From a virus: DNA of 31,798 nt. Numbering within the stretch: the first letter of the stretch is position 1; each line of letters begins with the position of its first letter. The notes below the pieces were generated by a model that saw only the letters and a list, made by a program, of their open reading frames with translations, made no database searches and had not been told where the DNA came from. The position numbers were made by a program, and so were the translations under genes. Positions 19,957-29,018 of this stretch are shown here, piece after piece. The stretch spans positions 1 to 31,798 of IMG/VR virus record IMGVR_UViG_3300009034_000155; one strand, written 5' to 3'.

Positions 19957-21720
19957 CTAGATTAGTACCGTTCCTTCTGCAATTTTGCCTTCATCTTCAA
20001 GGGTAGATAATGCTTGAAGTATTTTTCTTTCTGTTACTTCTTTTACTCTCGCTGGAGATGCATCCATCCAATCTTGAAAGGTTGTAACTTCTGGGAATTG
20101 AATTATAACTGTACCGATTCGAGTTCCTCCCATCCCTCTTCCTTCTTGACCTGGGGGAATAAATTCCTCTCCGCCTAAAGCTATAACAGGAACAGGTTTT
20201 CCTTTCGGTCCAGGAACTCTCCCGCCCTGATGCATCCTCGCAATCGCTGAGGAAAAGGCAGCGGCAGCCGCCAAACCCAAAGCCAAACCAATGAATGGCA
20301 TACCCGCATAAGCCGAGACTGCACGAGCCCCAGCTTTGGTAGTCTCAACCGCTTTAGTTGCCGAAGCCCCAACTAATTCCTTCGTTATCATATCAGCAAC
20401 CATCTGAGCAAATTTCCCTTTTAAACTTTCAAAGAAACCTCCCATGGTCTGTTCGTAACTTGTACCATGAGCAAGCATGTCTGCAAGGGAAGCATTGAAA
20501 CTATTTGCAATGACATTCGCAGATTCGATTTCTGTTTGAACTCGTTTTTCAACTTCTTTCTTTTTTTCTCCAGTAGCCTTTTTCTCAGCTTTCGCTGTTT
20601 TCTTTAATCTCCCTTTTTCAATTTCTCCAAGTATATTTGCTTCATCTTGTTTGGATGCAATTCTCGTTTCTTTTCCTGCCTCTTCTATCTCGAGCATTTT
20701 CTCGCCAGCATCCGCCCAACTGTCCACTATGCCATTAAAAGATTCGGTTGCATTCTCTAATGTCTTATTAAATCCTTCGGTAACTGTTTCGACTATCGTT
20801 GTAATACCTTCGGAAGTTCCTTCTTTGATTAATTCAAAACCACTCTTGAAATTACCCTGTACTATTTCCATCAAGCCAGCGATTATACTTGCAATTGAAT
20901 CAGCAGCAGCATTGACTATTTTTATATCTGCATCTATAATATCTTTAAGAATAGTACCCAAAGCGATTACCGATTGAATTATTGTTTTTATAACAGTCCC
21001 AATTCCGATCCCGGCTTTCTGGATAAAGGGCATATTATCTTTTACAACTCCAACCATTTCATTTATGGAGGGGATCATAACCTTGATGATTTGCTCTCCG
21101 ACATCACCAAGTGAATTCCACATCTGCTTTAAGGGACCCGTTCCTGATTTTGCAATTGCTTCAGCTTGACCTTCAAATCCTTTATTCAAAGCGTTTATGG
21201 TTGCCAAGTAAGAATCGCTTTTTGCCTCGGTTTCATCGACTGTGACACCATAAGTCCTCATAACCGATGTCTGTCCCATCATAGATCGACCAGCTAACTC
21301 GGTTGCCATCCTGAGGTCTTTCCCGGTAGCTGCAGCAAAGTTGGCTATAGCTGGAAGTGCCTTTTCTATTTCAGCAGCAGTGAGTCCGTAAGTGGTGAGT
21401 AAAGCTTGGCTTGAAATAAAAGCCTCATCCCCAAAGGTTGTAACTTGTTGGAGACCAGAGGCTTGCCTTAATAATGCCTGATTGACTTCTTCGGAGAATT
21501 GTCCAGTTGTTTTTAATGCAGCTTGGAGTCTGGTTTCTGCTTCTTCTTGTTTTGCATAGGCATCAAATAATTTTTTGAAACCAATCCCAGCAACTATTCC
21601 GGTAAGGATTCCAGAAAGCGAAGTAAAAGATTTACCGAGACTCTTAACCCGGTCACCAAGAGCTTTACTCTTCTTGGTGGCTTCATCTTTCATTCTGACT
21701 ATTATATCGAGGACAGCCAT
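19957..21720 (-). CDS. Tail tape measure protein, 587 aa
   Basis: Long helical protein with the expected features: N-terminal charged helix (DEATKKSKALGDRVKSLGKS), Gly/Ala stretch, Gln- and Ala-rich helices (KQEEAETRLQAALKTTGQF), hydrophobic segments near 238-265 and 462-482, and a Gly/Pro-rich C-terminal end. It sets tail length and acts in DNA injection. At about 1.5 angstrom per residue it would give a tail near 88 nm, a short-to-medium siphovirus tail. GGGAGTTAAA precedes the ATG. Confidence 0.9.
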   Translation of the reverse strand: MAVLDIIVRMKDEATKKSKALGDRVKSLGKSFTSLSGILTGIVAGIGFKKLFDAYAKQEEAETRLQAALKTTGQFSEEVNQALLRQASGLQQVTTFGDEAFISSQALLTTYGLTAAEIEKALPAIANFAAATGKDLRMATELAGRSMMGQTSVMRTYGVTVDETEAKSDSYLATINALNKGFEGQAEAIAKSGTGPLKQMWNSLGDVGEQIIKVMIPSINEMVGVVKDNMPFIQKAGIGIGTVIKTIIQSVIALGTILKDIIDADIKIVNAAADSIASIIAGLMEIVQGNFKSGFELIKEGTSEGITTIVETVTEGFNKTLENATESFNGIVDSWADAGEKMLEIEEAGKETRIASKQDEANILGEIEKGRLKKTAKAEKKATGEKKKEVEKRVQTEIESANVIANSFNASLADMLAHGTSYEQTMGGFFESLKGKFAQMVADMITKELVGASATKAVETTKAGARAVSAYAGMPFIGLALGLAAAAAFSSAIARMHQGGRVPGPKGKPVPVIALGGEEFIPPGQEGRGMGGTRIGTVIIQFPEVTTFQDWMDASPARVKEVTERKILQALSTLEDEGKIAEGTVLI

Positions 21721-21739
21721 TTTAACTCCCTAAATAAAT

Positions 21740-21780
21740 AGGCGTTACCATAAAAGCAAAAGGCTTCTTTGGTAACGCCT
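21740..21780 (-). terminator. Long hairpin between tail tube and tape measure
   Basis: AGGCGTTACC and GGTAACGCCT (21740-21749 and 21771-21780) form a perfect 10-bp stem with an inner AAGC/GCTT hairpin. The minus strand continues ATTTATTT, a weak T tract. It probably lowers transcription after the abundant tail tube gene or protects its mRNA end. Confidence 0.65.
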
Positions 21781-21831
21781 CCTTCTTTGCTTTGCTATAT
21801 TGTTACAAAGTTATATTTATATCAAAAATTT

Positions 21832-23253
21832 CTAGCCATAGGTACTAGTATTATTAAAAAGTCTGATTTTAGCAATGTATTTCAAAGTAGAATCATATTT
21901 CATTTTGCAAGTTGCTCCAACAGTAATTCTTCCGGGTCCACCAACACCAACAGGATAAGCAGTAAATAAAACTTTTGGAATTTCAATCTCCAATTCGTAA
22001 TAATGGTTCCCGGTAATGTTTGCTCCGAGAAACCAGATGATCCATTTTCGAGTTGTCCAACCTGTAAAGTAAGTTGAGAAATCAGTTATATCTTCGACTT
22101 GCAAAGTTGGAGATACAGTTCCCATCCTATAAGCATCACCCATAATCGCAGCAATTCGTTTTGTATTATTTAATTTCGGAACTGCAACTAAACCATTATC
22201 AATTCCCCAATTCAAAGTTTCAAGAGTTCCTGGAGTATAATAAATTTCATAATTCTCTGTCCCAGCTGGGGTTGTAGTGAAATTCGGAGTTACTGTTAAA
22301 ATTTCAGTTGTATTAGATACAATTTTCCTTGTCTGGTCGACACCTGTTCCATCAATAACCCTGACTATTCTTCCAGCATGTTCGTTTACTGTCCAACCAA
22401 TTCCTGTATCGGTAAGAGTATTTGCTGTTGCACCAGTCATGGCAGCAGTTTCTTTTCTGCCTATTCCTATCAGACACTGATTCCATCTGAATGGATCAGT
22501 TGCGGGCATAGATGCAGTTGTGGGTGCAAGAGCGGCAACATCTTTACCTAACCAACTTGTTGTAAGTCCAAGAATTTTTTCCCCAGTCCCAAAAGTAAAT
22601 GCCAAAGCATTTGCAACCATTCCTTTAAATTGAAAAGCGTGGGCTGCGACTCCAGATAAATCCCGGTGTACCTCCAAAGTATATGGTGGCAAGATACAAT
22701 TGTCTGGTCCTGGCCGAATTTCATAAATGGAAGTATTATCAGGATTGGTTGTCCAGGTAGCAACAGTCAAACTTGTAGCATCGTTATCGGTTATAATACG
22801 AACCTGACCAGATCCTGTTCCAGACACTATGTGTACCCAATAACCAATATACAAATCGACTGTCCAAGTCTGTCCTGTGTCCGTGATGGTGGTTGCAGCA
22901 CCAGCTGTTGCGGTTCCCTTTTGAGCTGCCGGTAAATAATGAGCAGCAGGTGTAAACACATGCTTGTAACTTCCAGTTCTATTTGTAGATACAGGTTGAC
23001 CGAGAGCACTCCTTAAAATAAAACCGAGGTCTATTGGGTGTACCTCATGGACGGTATCTCCAGCAACCGTACCAAGACCTTCATAACTTGTTCCTTCATC
23101 CCTTCTCGCATTAATTGCGGCTTCGATTAATTCCTCGATACCCAATGTCAAACTTTCTGATACAAACTTTAAATAATTGGTAGCCGCTTGGCCTGTTCCC
23201 CAAACATCTGTTTCTTTGCCGATACCGACATGAGATAATTGTCCGAGAGACAT
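21832..23253 (-). CDS. Major tail (tube) protein with two extra beta-domains
   Basis: The start MSLGQLSHVGIGKETDVWGT and the overall strand pattern fit a tail-tube protein, and it lies just before the tape measure. At 473 aa it is long for the role. The excess is largely explained by two related insertions, at about 114-180 and 271-337, each with a T-x-T-D-T-G-x-x-W-T-V start, a GTG-x-x-Q middle and a YEI end. Such Ig- or lectin-like additions decorate tube surfaces in other phages. Family assignment rests on place and pattern. Confidence 0.7.
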   Translation of the reverse strand: MSLGQLSHVGIGKETDVWGTGQAATNYLKFVSESLTLGIEELIEAAINARRDEGTSYEGLGTVAGDTVHEVHPIDLGFILRSALGQPVSTNRTGSYKHVFTPAAHYLPAAQKGTATAGAATTITDTGQTWTVDLYIGYWVHIVSGTGSGQVRIITDNDATSLTVATWTTNPDNTSIYEIRPGPDNCILPPYTLEVHRDLSGVAAHAFQFKGMVANALAFTFGTGEKILGLTTSWLGKDVAALAPTTASMPATDPFRWNQCLIGIGRKETAAMTGATANTLTDTGIGWTVNEHAGRIVRVIDGTGVDQTRKIVSNTTEILTVTPNFTTTPAGTENYEIYYTPGTLETLNWGIDNGLVAVPKLNNTKRIAAIMGDAYRMGTVSPTLQVEDITDFSTYFTGWTTRKWIIWFLGANITGNHYYELEIEIPKVLFTAYPVGVGGPGRITVGATCKMKYDSTLKYIAKIRLFNNTSTYG

Positions 23254-23273
23254 AATATTTTACCCCCTAGATT

Positions 23274-23468
23274 TTAATTTCCTTCGTCTTCTTCTTTTCC
23301 TTTTCCTCTTCTTCCGTATTCTTTTTTTTTTATTTCTTTCGCTAATTTCTGAGAGATAAGTTGTTTCGCTAACCGAGGATGACAATCAAATTCATCCCCT
23401 TCTTTTAGAACTCCTATCTCACGAATAATTCTTGTTTCTTCACAAATCCATTTCAATTTTATATCCAT
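23274..23468 (-). CDS. Small charged hypothetical protein, 64 aa
   Basis: Starts MDIKLKWICEETRIIREIGV. The middle GDEFDCHPRLAKQLISQKLAKEI resembles small phage virion-cluster proteins in which a beta strand is followed by PxLAxxLIxxxLA. The C-terminal end is a Lys/Glu/Arg tail. TGGAGGAATT precedes the ATG. Role unknown. Confidence 0.6.
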   Translation of the reverse strand: MDIKLKWICEETRIIREIGVLKEGDEFDCHPRLAKQLISQKLAKEIKKKEYGRRGKGKEEDEGN

Positions 23469-23478
23469 AATTCCTCCA

Positions 23479-23937
23479 TCAGGTATATTGTATTTCTTCT
23501 GTTACTGATAAATTCATTTCGGCATAATGTACCAAAACAGAACCGAGGGTTCTTTGTTCTTGAATAATAACTTGGATTGGCAAAGATTCCAAAGCTTCAT
23601 TATTAAGGGTTGCAACATTTCTGAATTTATCGCAAATATTTTCCAATATCAGTTGAAAAGGGGCTTCAGTTCTAGCAGAATCATCCACTGAATAGTATCC
23701 ATAAATAACAAAAACATGAGTCGCTTTGTTAGTCCGCGAAGTCCCCGCTTCCTCCCCTCTTGCACGTCTTGTAATTTCCCAACCTTTTATTAATCCATTA
23801 GATTTGAATAAATTTAAGAAAGTAGACCAGTCAGCAGCCCATCTTTTATAATCATAAACTTTAGTCCCGACATCGGTCGCTGCTGCTAATAGACTTTTTA
23901 CTTCCGCCAAAATAGCAACATAATTTGAATTCGCCAT
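23479..23937 (-). CDS. Tail terminator-like protein, 152 aa
   Basis: Alternating helix and strand layout with VKSLLAAATDVGTKVYDY at the start and strands VIYGYYSVDDSAR, and VLVHYAEMNLSVTEEI at the end. It resembles lambda gpU-type tail terminator or minor tail proteins, which is the expected place in the gene order (neck, terminator, tube). Similarity is by pattern only. Confidence 0.6.
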   Translation of the reverse strand: MANSNYVAILAEVKSLLAAATDVGTKVYDYKRWAADWSTFLNLFKSNGLIKGWEITRRARGEEAGTSRTNKATHVFVIYGYYSVDDSARTEAPFQLILENICDKFRNVATLNNEALESLPIQVIIQEQRTLGSVLVHYAEMNLSVTEEIQYT

Positions 23938-24467
23938 TACTTAAACCTTTCAACGAACCTTCTATTTATATCATCGAATATTTTTGTTATACGTTCTTTT
24001 GATTTTTCAAATCCTATCTTGAACATCTCGACTCCACGGTAACCGAATCGTTTAATTGTTCCTTTTCTTTTAATAGTTCTTGCAATAGCAAATGCCAACT
24101 GAGCAACAGTATATTTTTCAGAACTGATTCCTTTTTGTTCAATCCATCTTTCAATTGCTCTTGGCGGTGGAAAGACCTGTCCAGGTTTCAAGCTATGTTC
24201 GAGAGCCATCATGTGTTTTAGCGGACTGAAAATTCTTCCAGTCATATTCAAAGCCCTACCTCTAATTTCACTTGTTACTGATTTTCTAGATAGCCCAGTA
24301 TTAACAGCTCGTCTTTCAGTCATTGTTGTTTTAACATTTCTTTCAATAAGCATAGTTGCTTCCTGCATTCCCTTTCTTGCTTCGGTATCATAATATTCTT
24401 CTGCATCTCTGAATTTTTTTATTATACCTTCAATCTGTGCTGTTGAAACCGACATCGAATAAACCAT
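23937..24467 (-). CDS. HK97 gp10-like neck or tail-completion protein
   Basis: The stretch AVNTGLSRKSVTSEIRGRAL followed by GRIFSPLKHMMALEHSLKPG is the typical centre of HK97 gp10-like head-tail joining proteins (a D/N-T-G-x-L-x-x-S turn and later residues near a Gly-rich loop). 176 aa fits. The stop and start overlap neighbours (TAATG), coupling it with the adaptor and terminator genes. Confidence 0.72.
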   Translation of the reverse strand: MVYSMSVSTAQIEGIIKKFRDAEEYYDTEARKGMQEATMLIERNVKTTMTERRAVNTGLSRKSVTSEIRGRALNMTGRIFSPLKHMMALEHSLKPGQVFPPPRAIERWIEQKGISSEKYTVAQLAFAIARTIKRKGTIKRFGYRGVEMFKIGFEKSKERITKIFDDINRRFVERFK

Positions 24468-25159
24468 TATCTATATTCCTTCGGATGAGTAAGATGTAAT
24501 TCCCCAAACGATAAATCCGTATCAAAATCTTTTACTATCGAAGAACCAGCAACTACTTCACCCTCCAATTTCATCAAACGCCTGTACTCCTTAAACATTT
24601 CTTCAGCTCTATCTTTATATTGTTCAGTTTTACTTGCATAATCTACAACATCGGCCGCAATAGTCGGTTCGGATGTCTGAACCATTTTATTTGCTAAAAA
24701 CTTACAGGCATAAGCACAAGCCAAATGGCAAACCGCTTCAAAATCTCCATCATAAACAGTAGAGGCAGAGTCAGAAACTGTATGTCGAATTGTGTACCGG
24801 ACAAGAACAGTTTCAGTTCCAGAAGGAGTTGCATCAAGGAATCTAAGTTTTTGGGAAGTTGAAGATTCCCAGTAAATCTCCCAATCTTCTTCTTCAAGAT
24901 AATAAGGAACTTGGAATCCCGCTGGATATTCTATACTTACAATCTTTGAAAAATTTAATACCCAATCAGAAGGTAAATCATAATCATACCCATTATCGCC
25001 AGAAAAACTATCAACCCTTTCATATCCTCTATCTTTAGAATAATGCTCAACCGCAGAAGCTATTGCCGCATCCAAGTCTCCTGGGTTGGTTAAAATCGCA
25101 GCATCATCCTGAAGAATAATTATTAATTTATCTCTGAATGTAGTTAGTGTTGTTGTCAT
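24467..25159 (-). CDS. Head-tail adaptor-like protein, 230 aa
   Basis: The pattern LTTFRDKLIIILQDDAAI..LDAAIASAVEHYSKDRGYE, then YDYDLPSDW, a strand section and a long helical end (KTEQYKDRAEEMFKEYRRLM), matches phage gp6-like connector or adaptor proteins that sit under the portal. It is the most upstream recognisable head-tail gene in the window. Confidence 0.7.
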   Translation of the reverse strand: MTTTLTTFRDKLIIILQDDAAILTNPGDLDAAIASAVEHYSKDRGYERVDSFSGDNGYDYDLPSDWVLNFSKIVSIEYPAGFQVPYYLEEEDWEIYWESSTSQKLRFLDATPSGTETVLVRYTIRHTVSDSASTVYDGDFEAVCHLACAYACKFLANKMVQTSEPTIAADVVDYASKTEQYKDRAEEMFKEYRRLMKLEGEVVAGSSIVKDFDTDLSFGELHLTHPKEYR

Positions 25160-25467
25160 TAATTACTACCCGAAAAAAAATGTTTGATTGCTGAAAATGT
25201 AATCTGTATGATAGCAAATATTCCTGTCCATATCATGACGAAAGTAGAACGTAGATGGTCAACTCTCTTGGTCAATCCTGAAATTATTAAATCCTGTTCT
25301 CCTTGCTTGTATAAGAGTCCACCTTTACCCATTTCCTGTGGATTCCCGTATAAAACATTCTCATGCTTCTGGATATTGGCCTCGATAGTTTCCATCTTGG
25401 TTAAGATAATACCGACAGCCTCTTGAGTTTTCAAAACAGCATTTAAAAGTTTACTATTTCTAGACAT
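25159..25467 (-). CDS. XhlA-like membrane protein, 102 aa
   Basis: Coiled-coil first part (residues 1-70) followed by a single transmembrane helix near the C-terminus (STFVMIWTGIFAIIQITF), the arrangement of XhlA-type haemolysin/holin-associated proteins. Its place, away from the M15 peptidase cassette, makes a lysis role uncertain; a membrane adaptor for the exported proteins is another possibility. Confidence 0.6.
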   Translation of the reverse strand: MSRNSKLLNAVLKTQEAVGIILTKMETIEANIQKHENVLYGNPQEMGKGGLLYKQGEQDLIISGLTKRVDHLRSTFVMIWTGIFAIIQITFSAIKHFFSGSN

Positions 25468-25736
25468 TATTTTAAAGTCAAAACCCCAGATAAAGTTTTC
25501 CCTTCTGGAACTTTGTAATTAAATTTCCGCGCCTCTGGCGGAGTAATTCTTATATAGGTTTTCGTATAAGGTGGCTCGATTACAATTATTCTACTTCCAG
25601 ATGGAATATTAAATTTGAATTGTTTCATGCTGATATTTCTTTCCTGGACCCCAGCCCTAAGAATCAAACCTATCAAAATTAAAATTATACCAACCAAACA
25701 GAGCTTTATTCCTTTCTTCATTATTCCCGTTTTCAT
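25467..25736 (-). CDS. Membrane-anchored protein, 89 aa
   Basis: One transmembrane segment near 11-27 (LCLVGIILILIGLILRAG), then a beta-rich outside part with RIIVIEPPYTKTYIRI and a Pro-containing end. AGGAGG lies at a good distance. Belongs to the same coupled chain as the exported block. No family is recognised. Confidence 0.6.
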   Translation of the reverse strand: MKTGIMKKGIKLCLVGIILILIGLILRAGVQERNISMKQFKFNIPSGSRIIVIEPPYTKTYIRITPPEARKFNYKVPEGKTLSGVLTLK

Positions 25737-25737
25737 T

Positions 25738-25875
25738 TCAATCCTCCTTACCTATTATTATTCTAATTAAAAATTTCAAGAACCATCTACCACTTGCTCC
25801 GATTATAAAGCATATAATCCCAACAAGGAATTCTCTGAATGTAAAATAAAATTCTGTTTCTGCATTTGGAATCAT
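25738..25875 (-). CDS. 45-aa membrane protein
   Basis: Starts MIPNAETEFYFTFREFLVGI and continues with a hydrophobic span (FLVGIICFIIGASG) and a second hydrophobic Ile-rich end. The ATG follows the upstream stop by 2 nt with GGGAG before it. Between the exported proteins and the membrane-anchored ones. Confidence 0.6.
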   Translation of the reverse strand: MIPNAETEFYFTFREFLVGIICFIIGASGRWFLKFLIRIIIGKED

Positions 25876-25877
25876 TT

Positions 25878-26294
25878 TTATGGGGTACTCCCAACTACGC
25901 TAAAATCTTTATAAAAATCCTCTGGCAAATCATTGAATTTAAAATCATCCCATATTTGAATATTACCAAACCGGGTTTGTTTAGTAATAACATTCCCAGA
26001 TGATATTTTTGTTATAAAATCGTAATTCGTATCTAATGCTTTAAAAACAATTTTCTCATCATTGTCTCTTGGGGTAATCAAAATTTGTACATAAACGGTG
26101 TTCGGAATTGTCAGTTGCGTAAGTCTAAAGGGTTGCCCACCAGCAACGTTAATATTATGAATGCCTTTAGCGGACAAATCCCCAATTGAATACGGGCAAA
26201 CAAAATTCTCCATTTCAACCAAATAAACATATCGTTCTTGAGAATAACAAAAACAAATTATTGTTAAAAATAAAATAAAAACAAGATTTTTCAT
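25878..26294 (-). CDS. Exported hypothetical protein, 138 aa
   Basis: Signal peptide MKNLVFILFLTIICFCYSQ, then a beta-rich secreted part (YVYLVEMENFVCPYSIG, IPNTVYVQILITPRD). No lipobox and no later membrane helix. It overlaps the LamG gene start (ATGA-type) and is the fourth exported protein in the block. Confidence 0.7.
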   Translation of the reverse strand: MKNLVFILFLTIICFCYSQERYVYLVEMENFVCPYSIGDLSAKGIHNINVAGGQPFRLTQLTIPNTVYVQILITPRDNDEKIVFKALDTNYDFITKISSGNVITKQTRFGNIQIWDDFKFNDLPEDFYKDFSVVGSTP

Positions 26295-26989
26295 TAGTTT
26301 ATATATTTCCCTCTCCGTTCTAAATACATTGCTTTAGCTTCTCTGGATAAATCCCTGTCATTAAATAGGGGGTCATCTATCAACCCGTCAAACCAATTAC
26401 CAACACCGTCATCTCTACCCATATATATCTCATTATTAGTATTCTGCCCGGTTCCATTATACGTATAAGTAGTATCATCCAGTACCCCGTTAATATACAT
26501 TTTCAATATCGTCCCGTTTGCTATACAAACAATATGATACCATCTATCTGCTTCTATTACTGCGAAACTTCCTCCTGCTTGAGCGCCACCATCTTCATAC
26601 CAAAAAAATTCAATATCGTCGGGATTTATTCTAATAAGTAAATCTTGATTGGGTCCGTTGAAATCACAAATGATTCTCTTTTGAGTAGTAATCTCATCAA
26701 CTTTAAACCAACAACTGAACGAACCAGTTCCTCCCGTAAAAGCCACATCTCCAAAAGTTATCACCGTACTTGAACCATCAAAATTAATACACTTCCAGTA
26801 TTTACCCGTAACCCACGCACCATTTGCGATAGTTCCGTGATAACCGCCTATTTCATCATAGGCTGTAACCCCTGTTCCTTCATTAAAATGCCATCCAGCA
26901 ATTAAATCACTATCAAGGGAATGAAATTGCTTACCTGAGAGAAACTGACTTGCAAATAATAGCAATAATAGATAAAATAGTTTTTTCAT
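26294..26989 (-). CDS. Exported LamG-like (jelly-roll) protein, 231 aa
   Basis: Signal peptide about 1-19 (MKKLFYLLLLLFASQFLSG), then one concanavalin/LamG domain (about 28-225): LIAGWHFNEGTG, FDGSSTVITFGD, GTGSFSCWFKV, WYHIVCIANGTILKMYINGV and DGLIDDPLF are its usual order. These folds bind sugars or proteins, as in phage tail fibres and bacterial adhesins. The combination with a signal peptide is odd for a virion part. Confidence 0.85.
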   Translation of the reverse strand: MKKLFYLLLLLFASQFLSGKQFHSLDSDLIAGWHFNEGTGVTAYDEIGGYHGTIANGAWVTGKYWKCINFDGSSTVITFGDVAFTGGTGSFSCWFKVDEITTQKRIICDFNGPNQDLLIRINPDDIEFFWYEDGGAQAGGSFAVIEADRWYHIVCIANGTILKMYINGVLDDTTYTYNGTGQNTNNEIYMGRDDGVGNWFDGLIDDPLFNDRDLSREAKAMYLERRGKYIN

Positions 26990-29005
26990 TTATTCCTTTC
27001 GCCAATATCTTAGTATTACACCAGCGCCTACCTGTAAATCAACACCTACTCCAGGAACAAAAGTTACAAACAACCCCACTCGCTCATCTTCATCTAAATT
27101 TGTTGAAAGATTGACCCAGTTACTTTGTGCGGAACCAGAAGAAAGTTCTACTGTTGCAATAGAAGTCCATAGAGGAACATAACAACCTGTCGTATTTCTT
27201 ATTTCAAAAATAGCTGAATTTGTAGAACAATATGTTGTATAAGCCCTGAATCCTGTCAACGTCCAACTTGAAGGTACCGGGATTACATCTATTGGTACGG
27301 TAGTAGATTTATAAATATCTTGCATAGCTCCGCCTAAGAGGGCATAATAAGTCGTATATCCAACAGCAGTAGAATTAATTGTAACTTCTCCTTTTCCTGA
27401 CGTGGGAGTAATAGTAATATTCGTTCCAGCTATAATTTTTGTTACGGAAACTTCTGGTAGAAGTGCGGGGAATTGCAATCGAGTTGCTGTTGTTCCTTCC
27501 ATTTCAAGGGTGAGGGTCGGATCAACTCCTACACCAGTAACAGAAGCATAAACACGTAAAGTAATATAATCGCCGGTAGTTATTACAATCTCATTCGTAG
27601 CTACATGAATAATATAGCTTTCAGATGAAGCGGTCAATGGATTACTTTCTTCAGATGAAAATAAAACTGTTTCGCCACTACCAGTAGATTTGGTAATAGT
27701 AAAATATACCCGAAGAACTTTTGTGCTAGCTGATTTATAACCATGAAAATGCAAATCCCATATACCTTCTGGAAATGTGGTTATGCCCAGCGGACTGTTC
27801 GTAGTGAACGAAGCAACTATTACGTCGGTTGTAGTTATTGAGGCAGTTAAAGTCGATTGTGCTCCTGTTGGTACAGTTGTAATTAAAAGTTTATATTGAC
27901 TTGAAATAGCATTTTCGTCTGTCAAGAATAATTCTGAAACAGTTTCTAATGTGGTAACGAGGTCATCCGTTAGCCAATCACCATTTTTATCGATATTAAG
28001 TCTCATTCTTAAATCAGTTGCACTTCCTATAGTTTCCGAACCACAGCTTTGAAAATTATTTCCTTGAATCTGAAATCTTATAAAGTTAGGATGCAAGGCT
28101 ATTCCAGTAGTACAATTTTCAAGTCTATTGGCATTTATAATAAAATCAGAACTCTCACCACTCGTATAAGTAATTCCAGAGATAACACAACTACTAATAT
28201 AATTATTGGATATAACGCAATCCCTATTTATACCAGATAGACTAATTCCATAATCTCCTGGAAAATCAATTAGGTTTCCTTCTAAAACAACTCCAGTCGA
28301 ATCTCGAATCCTAAAAAATCCTCCTCTTGCTTTACAGTTGGAAATTATACCCTGTGAACAACCTAAAATCTGAAAAGCCCTGCTTTGGCTCGTAGGGGTA
28401 GTATTATTTTCAAGAACGCATCCGCTTAGAATCGGATTAATTGAACCCAAATCAACTCCTACAAAATTTGCAGTTTCACTGACCATTTTGACATCCTTTA
28501 CTACAACATTATAAATGGAAGCAGAGGTATCAATAGCATAGTTACCATCCCCTACAAAATCAACCCAAATATTATCGACTGAGCAGTTTGATTTGCTTAT
28601 CTCGGCTGCGATACAACTTTCAGCCTGTAAATTAAAACGAAGATTGGTTAAACGACAGTTTTCATGTGTTAGTTTAAATTTTTTGTAGTCTGTTAAAAAT
28701 TTCAATTCTGTTCCAGAACCTTGACCCATTATTGTTGTGGAAGCTATGGCAGTAGAAAGATCGTCATTAATTCGATAAATACCTTCTCGTAGTAATACAG
28801 TTCCACCACCTGTTAAAATCAGAGAATTAGATGCTGCATTTATCTGGATATGGTCATCCGTTCCATCGCAAACATAATCGCAGTCCGAAGTAAAGCCAAC
28901 AATTTTTGTAACAGCCTTGCGAACAATATCACCATGTCTTTCAGAAGCAAAAGAAAGATTTACAGCTAAGAAAAATAGAAAAAATAATAAAATATATTTC
29001 TTCAT
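26990..29005 (-). CDS. Exported parallel beta-helix protein, 671 aa
   Basis: Signal peptide MKKYILLFFLFFLAVNLSFA, then DYVCDGTDDHIQINAA and GGGTVLLREGIYRI, the usual opening of pectate-lyase-like right-handed beta-helices. Turns with N-x-I-x-x-N patterns (SNNYISSCVISG, INANRLENCTTG) fill about 60-330. The C-terminal half (about 350-671) is beta-rich with two or three globular domains and no catalytic motif I can name. Such proteins act as tailspikes or polysaccharide-binding enzymes. The signal peptide suggests secretion. Confidence 0.82.
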   Translation of the reverse strand: MKKYILLFFLFFLAVNLSFASERHGDIVRKAVTKIVGFTSDCDYVCDGTDDHIQINAASNSLILTGGGTVLLREGIYRINDDLSTAIASTTIMGQGSGTELKFLTDYKKFKLTHENCRLTNLRFNLQAESCIAAEISKSNCSVDNIWVDFVGDGNYAIDTSASIYNVVVKDVKMVSETANFVGVDLGSINPILSGCVLENNTTPTSQSRAFQILGCSQGIISNCKARGGFFRIRDSTGVVLEGNLIDFPGDYGISLSGINRDCVISNNYISSCVISGITYTSGESSDFIINANRLENCTTGIALHPNFIRFQIQGNNFQSCGSETIGSATDLRMRLNIDKNGDWLTDDLVTTLETVSELFLTDENAISSQYKLLITTVPTGAQSTLTASITTTDVIVASFTTNSPLGITTFPEGIWDLHFHGYKSASTKVLRVYFTITKSTGSGETVLFSSEESNPLTASSESYIIHVATNEIVITTGDYITLRVYASVTGVGVDPTLTLEMEGTTATRLQFPALLPEVSVTKIIAGTNITITPTSGKGEVTINSTAVGYTTYYALLGGAMQDIYKSTTVPIDVIPVPSSWTLTGFRAYTTYCSTNSAIFEIRNTTGCYVPLWTSIATVELSSGSAQSNWVNLSTNLDEDERVGLFVTFVPGVGVDLQVGAGVILRYWRKE

Positions 29006-29018
29006 TCATGACCTCCGA

